From Waddliaceae bacterium (GTDB taxonomy: Bacteria; Chlamydiota; Chlamydiia; Chlamydiales; SLFE01), in assembly GCA_007124415.1 (NCBI GenBank), contig SLFE01000161.1, forward strand, positions 1-9,824: DNA of 9,824 nucleotides, written 5' to 3'. The position numbers and the translations under genes are program-made. Under the pieces are notes generated by a model. It saw only the letters and a program-made list of their open reading frames with translations. It was not told the DNA's origin and ran no database searches. This document shows, piece by piece, positions 7,131 to 9,824 of this stretch (the first letter of the stretch is position 1; every line of letters starts with the position of its first letter).

Positions 7131-8950
7131 TAATCCGTTTTCAGTAATTTGATAAAAGCGTCTTGCGGGATTTTCACTTTCCCGATTCCCATCTCTTTCA
7201 TTTTCTGTTTGCCTTTCTTCTGCTTTTCCCAGAGTTTCCGCTTGCGGCTGATGTCGCCGCCGTAGCATTTCGCTGTGACATTTTTTCCCATAGCCGAAAG
7301 GGTCTCGCGCGCGATGATTTTTCCTCCGATAGCGGCTTGGATCGGAACTTTAAATAGCTGGCGCGGGATGACATCTTTTAATTTAGCGCAAATCGAGCGT
7401 CCCTTGGCCAAGGCTTTCTCTTTATGTACCAAGCATGAGAACGCATCGACAGGCTCGTCGTTGACCCTGACTTCAAGTTTGACGATCTGGCTTTCTTCGT
7501 AGCCGTAAAACTCGTAGTCGAACGAGCCGAAGCCCCGAGTGATGGACTTTAACTTGTCGTTGTAGTCTGAGATCATTTCTGCAAGAGGCAGCCGGTAGGT
7601 GAGGAGGAGTCTGTGGGAATCGAGGGTTTCCGTGTGTTCGCATATGCCCCGCTTTTCCAGGCCTAAGTTCATGACGGCTCCGAGGTATTCATTCGGAGTG
7701 ATGATGTGGGCCCGCACCCAGGGTTCTTCGACCCATTCGGTGATCGAGGGATCGGGATAGTGGACAGGATTGTCGACTTCTTTTTCCGTGCCGTCGGAAA
7801 GAGTGAATTTGTAAACCACGCTTGGCGCTGTCATGATAATATCGAGGCCGAATTCCCGCTGCAGCCTTTCAAAGATGATTTCTAGATGGAGCAGTCCCAA
7901 GAATCCGCATCGGAAGCCAAAGCCGAGGGCGTGGCTGCTTTCCTGTTCGATATGAAGAGCCGAGTCGTTGAGCTGCAGCTTGACCAGGGCGTCTCTTAGA
8001 TTTTCATAATCGGATGATTCAATCGGATAGATTCCGGCAAAAACGACCGGCTTCATAAGTTCAAAGCCCGGAAGAGGCTCCGGAGCCGGCCTTTTTTTAA
8101 GTGTGATGGTGTCGCCGATTTTCACGTCGGAGGTGTTTTTAATGTTGCAGACAATGTAGCCCACTTCTCCCGGCAAAAGCTTATCGACGGGCTTTTGGCT
8201 CGGAACAAAGATGCCCGGTTCCAATACCTCGTACTCTTTTCCCGAAATCATCATTTGGATCGAATCTCTTTTTTTGAGCTCGCCGCTGATTACGCGCACA
8301 TAGACCATCGCTCCCCGGTATATGTCGTAATGAGAGTCGAAAATCAGGGCTCTCAAATAATCGTCCTCCGGCTTTGCCGGTGGGGGGATGTCCCTGATGA
8401 CACGTTCGAGGATTTCATCGGTTCCCGTGCCGAGTTTTGCCGAACAGCAAATCGCTTCCGAGGCGTCGATTCCGACTACATCTTCGATCTGGTGCCGTAC
8501 ATCTTCGATGTCGGCTGTCGGCAGGTCGACCTTGTTGATGACAGGGATGATCTCCAGATTTCTTTCCTCTGCCAGATGGACGTTGGCCATCGTCTGGGCC
8601 TGGACGCCCTGTCCGGCGTCGACGACTAAAAGGGCCCCTTCGCAGGCAGCCAGCGACCTGGAGACCTCGTAGGAAAAATCGACGTGTCCGGGTGTGTCGA
8701 TCAGGTTGATCTGGTAGACCTCGCCATCCTTGGCCAGGTAAAACATTGTGACAGGGTGGGCTTTGATGGTAATGCCTCTTTCCCTCTCAAGATCCATATC
8801 GTCAAGAACTTGCTCCTGCATCTGCCTCTTTTGGAGCGTGTGGGTCTGCTCGAGAAGGCGGTCGGCAATGGTTGACTTGCCATGATCGATATGGGCGATA
8901 ATACTGAAATTGCGGATTTTGCTTCGGTCGTAATGGAACATAGAGCTCAT
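7130..8950 (-). CDS. lepA: Elongation factor 4 (LepA), ribosome-associated GTPase
   Basis: Translational GTPase that binds the ribosome and is implicated in initiation, subunit maturation or back-translocation. From ATG 8950 it has 606 residues (family about 600). GTPase motifs: AHIDHGKST (19-27), RERGITIKA (56-64), DTPGHVDFS (85-93), NKVD (139-142) and SAK (170-172). EF-G-like domains II, III and V follow, including GFGFRCGFLGLLHLEI, then the LepA-specific C-terminal domain with CYGGDISRKRKLWEKQKKGK. ATG 8941, three codons later, is an equally possible start; neither has a strong Shine-Dalgarno. The frame stays open to 9043, but that extension runs into the tRNA-Leu gene and is not coding. 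The sequence closely resembles chlamydial LepA as I remember it. It leads the five-gene set, 66 nt behind the second tRNA gene. I see no clear promoter in that gap, so transcription from the tRNA promoter is possible. Confidence 0.97.
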   Translation of the reverse strand: MSSMFHYDRSKIRNFSIIAHIDHGKSTIADRLLEQTHTLQKRQMQEQVLDDMDLERERGITIKAHPVTMFYLAKDGEVYQINLIDTPGHVDFSYEVSRSLAACEGALLVVDAGQGVQAQTMANVHLAEERNLEIIPVINKVDLPTADIEDVRHQIEDVVGIDASEAICCSAKLGTGTDEILERVIRDIPPPAKPEDDYLRALIFDSHYDIYRGAMVYVRVISGELKKRDSIQMMISGKEYEVLEPGIFVPSQKPVDKLLPGEVGYIVCNIKNTSDVKIGDTITLKKRPAPEPLPGFELMKPVVFAGIYPIESSDYENLRDALVKLQLNDSALHIEQESSHALGFGFRCGFLGLLHLEIIFERLQREFGLDIIMTAPSVVYKFTLSDGTEKEVDNPVHYPDPSITEWVEEPWVRAHIITPNEYLGAVMNLGLEKRGICEHTETLDSHRLLLTYRLPLAEMISDYNDKLKSITRGFGSFDYEFYGYEESQIVKLEVRVNDEPVDAFSCLVHKEKALAKGRSICAKLKDVIPRQLFKVPIQAAIGGKIIARETLSAMGKNVTAKCYGGDISRKRKLWEKQKKGKQKMKEMGIGKVKIPQDAFIKLLKTD

Positions 8951-9016
8951 AATACCAAACTTGGGACTAATTCGCCAGCCTGATAAAAGGATGGTAAAAA
9001 AATATTTATTAAAAAA

Positions 9017-9101
9017 TGCGGCCAAGAAGACTTGAACTTCCACCGAGATAATCTCGACAAGAACCTGAATCTTGCGCGTCTACCAATTCCGCCATGGCCG
9101 C
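9017..9101 (-). tRNA. tRNA-Leu, anticodon CAG
   Basis: The 85-nt reverse-strand sequence folds as a class II tRNA. Acceptor GCGGCCA pairs perfectly with TGGCCGC and is followed by discriminator A. The D-arm reads GCGGAATTGGTAGACGCG, the anticodon stem is CAAGA/TCTTG around the loop TTCAGGT, the long variable arm is CGAGA-TTA-TCTCG, and the T-arm is GGAAG/CTTCT around TTCAAGT. The anticodon CAG is at 9065-9067 and reads CUG. The long variable arm and A73 are leucine hallmarks. No CCA is encoded: the gene is followed by six T. It lies 19 nt after the other tRNA-Leu and 66 nt before lepA. Confidence 0.96.
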
Positions 9102-9120
9102 GAGGATCTAATGAAAAGCT

Positions 9121-9203
9121 TGCCGAAGGTGGGACTCGAACCCACACCAGGTTGCCCTGAGCAGATTTTGAATCTACCGCGTCTACCGTTCCGCCACTTC
9201 GGC
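9121..9203 (-). tRNA. tRNA-Leu, anticodon CAA
   Basis: An 83-nt class II tRNA. Acceptor GCCGAAG pairs with CTTCGGC plus discriminator A; the D-arm reads GCGGAACGGTAGACGCG. The anticodon stem is GTAGA/TCTGC around TTCAAAA, the variable arm is CAGG-GCAA-CCTG, and the T-arm is GTGGG/CCCAC around TTCGAGT. The anticodon CAA is at 9168-9170 and reads UUG. CCA is not encoded. It closely resembles other bacterial tRNA-Leu(CAA) sequences. As the first of the tandem pair, it is nearest to the candidate promoter. Confidence 0.96.
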
Positions 9204-9212
9204 AAGAGGTAG

Positions 9213-9241
9213 AGTATAAGAAATTTCCTCAATTAAGCGAA
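9213..9241 (-). promoter_or_regulatory. Candidate sigma70-type promoter for the tRNA-Leu pair
   Basis: On the reverse strand TATACT (9213-9218) matches the -10 consensus at five of six positions and ends 9 nt before the tRNA 5' end. A weak -35, TTCGCT (9236-9241), lies 17 nt further upstream. Position and spacing suit a stable-RNA promoter. The poor -35 is the weak point. Confidence 0.5.
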
Positions 9242-9244
9242 AGG

Positions 9245-9268
9245 AAAAAAACGAAATGCGCTTATTCG
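9245..9268 (-). terminator. Weak candidate terminator at the end of the oxidase remnant
   Basis: On the reverse strand CGAA and TTCG (4-bp stem, 9-nt loop, 9252-9268) are followed directly by seven T (9245-9251), overlapping the oxidase stop codon. The stem is too short for a firm call, although the T-run is in the right place. Confidence 0.25.
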
Positions 9269-9735
9269 AGGAGGTGGGCTGTCGTTTCGGGCGGGTGCTT
9301 GTACCAGCCCGGATCTTCATAGGTGTCGATCCCTTCGCGGACTTTGACGACTGTGAACATTCCCGACATTTCCAGGTTGCCGAATTGCGCCGGCACCCCC
9401 CAGGGGACGAAGTTGCGGGGGCGGGGCATTTGTCGGTGGTGTTCGGTGAACATACCGCCCATTCCCGTCTCTCCCATCGGCATGTAGCCTGGAATAAAAC
9501 GCCTGATGCGGGCGGCGACATCGCTTTGGTCGACCCCGAGCATGTTGGCGCCGTGGCCCATGCCGTTCATGCCGGCGTGGTGGGTGATGTGGCAGTGCAT
9601 CGCCCAGTCGCCGGGATTGTCTGCTATGAACTCGATTTCGCGGGTGGTTCCGACGGGGACGTTGATGGTCACATCGGACCATTGCGCCGACTTGGGGAGC
9701 CGTTTTCCCGCTCTCCAAAACTTATACAAACTTGC
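9262..9735 (-). pseudogene. Multicopper oxidase (CopA-like), C-terminal fragment only
   Basis: The reading frame encodes the last cupredoxin domain of a periplasmic multicopper oxidase, a family that oxidises Cu(I) or other metals and phenolics and often serves in copper tolerance. Key features are GDWAMHCHITHH (40-51 of the visible product, counted from a TTG at 9729), in which HCH supplies T1/T3 copper ligands, and then a Met-rich run (MNGMGHGANM; MPMGETGMGGM). It ends with EMSGMFTVVKVREG and a W/P-rich tail. A full enzyme needs about 300-400 more residues, with two further copper-ligand clusters and a signal peptide. Here family resemblance starts at about AGKRLPKSAQW (near 9714), and a TGA at 9736-9738 closes the frame upstream. 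The fragment looks more GC-rich than the AT-rich DNA beyond it. Truncation by deletion or insertion is likely; a frameshift or misassembly is possible. TAA stop 58 nt before the tRNA. Confidence 0.75.
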
Positions 9736-9762
9736 TCATAATTGAGCAAACTTGATCAATAA
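9716..9762. repeat. Helically phased AAACTT repeats with an 18-bp palindrome, operator-like
   Basis: AAACTT occurs at 9718, 9728 and 9748, at intervals of 10 and 20 bp; position 9738 has the weaker match ATAATT. The longer unit CAAACTTG-C/A-TCA occurs at 9727 and 9747, with 11 of 12 bases identical and exactly 20 bp apart. Superimposed are a perfect inverted repeat TTGCTCA-TAAT-TGAGCAA (9732-9749) and an 8-bp palindrome TTGATCAA (9752-9759). Such phasing is typical of operator arrays or element ends. No binding protein can be named. Confidence 0.6.
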
Positions 9763-9770
9763 ATTTTGGT

Positions 9771-9790
9771 CGATGACTATCACGTCATCG
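9771..9790. repeat. Inverted repeat CGATGAC / GTCATCG
   Basis: Perfect 7-bp arms (9771-9777 and 9784-9790) around a 6-nt loop, TATCAC. The left arm contains the ATG at 9773. It could be an RNA hairpin or a protein-binding site. Confidence 0.45.
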
Positions 9791-9824
9791 TTTGAATTTC
9801 TTGACGCTGCAACAGTGTTGCGGC
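9773..9824 (+). CDS. Possible start of an unidentified rightward gene (edge fragment)
   Basis: From ATG 9773 the plus frame reads MTITSSFEFLDAATVLR and stays open to the edge (17 codons). It would place the repeat array 9716-9762 immediately upstream, as a promoter/operator region. No ribosome binding site is visible, and the sequence is too short to recognise. A competing reading is the opposite strand, where a frame enters from the edge and ends at the TGA 9736-9738 after about 28 residues (ending LLIKFAQL). Neither can be chosen from this window. Confidence 0.2.
   Translation, partial: MTITSSFEFLDAATVLR
9806..9824. repeat. Inverted repeat at the right edge
   Basis: GCTGCAAC (9806-9813) pairs with GTTGCGGC (9817-9824), with one G-T pair and a 3-nt loop. 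The structure reaches the window end and may continue. Confidence 0.35.

Noticed and set aside
7116..7268. 51-residue N-terminal extension of PurA
   Set aside because: It overlaps the lepA 3' end, has low-complexity hydrophilic sequence, and a good ribosome binding site supports ATG 7115.
8195..8875. Several plus-strand frames opposite lepA
   Set aside because: lepA is clearly coding on the reverse strand with all GTPase motifs; the antisense frames show no recognisable domain.
8951..9043. 31-residue N-terminal extension of LepA
   Set aside because: It runs into tRNA-Leu(CAG), and known LepA proteins begin a few residues before IRNFSIIAHIDHGKST.
8947..9147. 66-residue reverse-strand frame containing GGIGRRARFR
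   Set aside because: This is the familiar false translation of tRNA sequence; it lies across the two tRNA-Leu genes.
9256..9741. 161-residue plus-strand frame opposite the oxidase
   Set aside because: It is a shadow of the GC-rich oxidase reading frame; the reverse strand carries the recognisable HCHITHH copper motif.
1..9824. CRISPR array, complete insertion sequence or rRNA
   Set aside because: No regularly spaced long repeats, transposase motifs or rRNA-like conserved stretches were seen on either strand.

Overview
The window looks like a chromosomal segment from a member of the Chlamydiae outside Chlamydiaceae (a Parachlamydiales-type environmental chlamydia). The main argument is gene order recalled from Chlamydia trachomatis: uppS-cdsA-cmk are consecutive there, and gnd and lepA are direct neighbours. 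Both groupings reappear here, interleaved. The LepA protein also reads very like chlamydial LepA as I remember it. purA, absent from Chlamydia, points away from Chlamydiaceae. The base composition looks close to balanced, higher than I recall for Parachlamydia; a Criblamydiaceae relative such as Estrella is a guess. Lineage confidence is about 0.75.

Left part (1-3557, + strand): the 3' portion of gnd (6-phosphogluconate dehydrogenase) runs in from the left edge. After a 48-nt gap with a perfect 7-bp hairpin comes an SLC12-type cation-chloride cotransporter. Its single reading frame (1302-3557) is broken by one in-frame TAG at 1980-1982.

Middle (3559-8950, - strand): a tightly packed set transcribed lepA > purA > uppS > cdsA > cmk, with gaps of 14, -4, 3 and 6 nt, very likely one operon. 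It joins translation (LepA/EF4), AMP synthesis (PurA), polyprenyl carrier lipid synthesis (UppS), phospholipid precursor synthesis (CdsA) and CMP/dCMP phosphorylation (Cmk). UppS and CdsA are essential envelope-lipid steps, and Cmk helps recycle the CMP released when CDP-diacylglycerol is used. cmk converges on the transporter gene with 1 nt between stop codons.

Right part (8951-9824): two leucine tRNA genes, anticodons CAA and CAG, lie in tandem upstream of lepA on the same strand, behind a plausible promoter. Next is the C-terminal ~150 residues of a CopA-like multicopper oxidase (- strand), more GC-rich than its surroundings and lacking its N-terminal domains. It breaks off near 9715-9735 into an AT-rich stretch dense in short repeats: AAACTT words in 10/20-bp phase, an 18-bp palindrome and two hairpins. 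This stretch could be an operator/promoter region, a mobile-element edge or a deletion scar.

Most of the window is ordinary housekeeping sequence, and I see no clear new multi-gene system. The points most worth checking are the amber codon in the transporter, the truncated oxidase with its repeat-rich boundary, and the merged chlamydial gene order.
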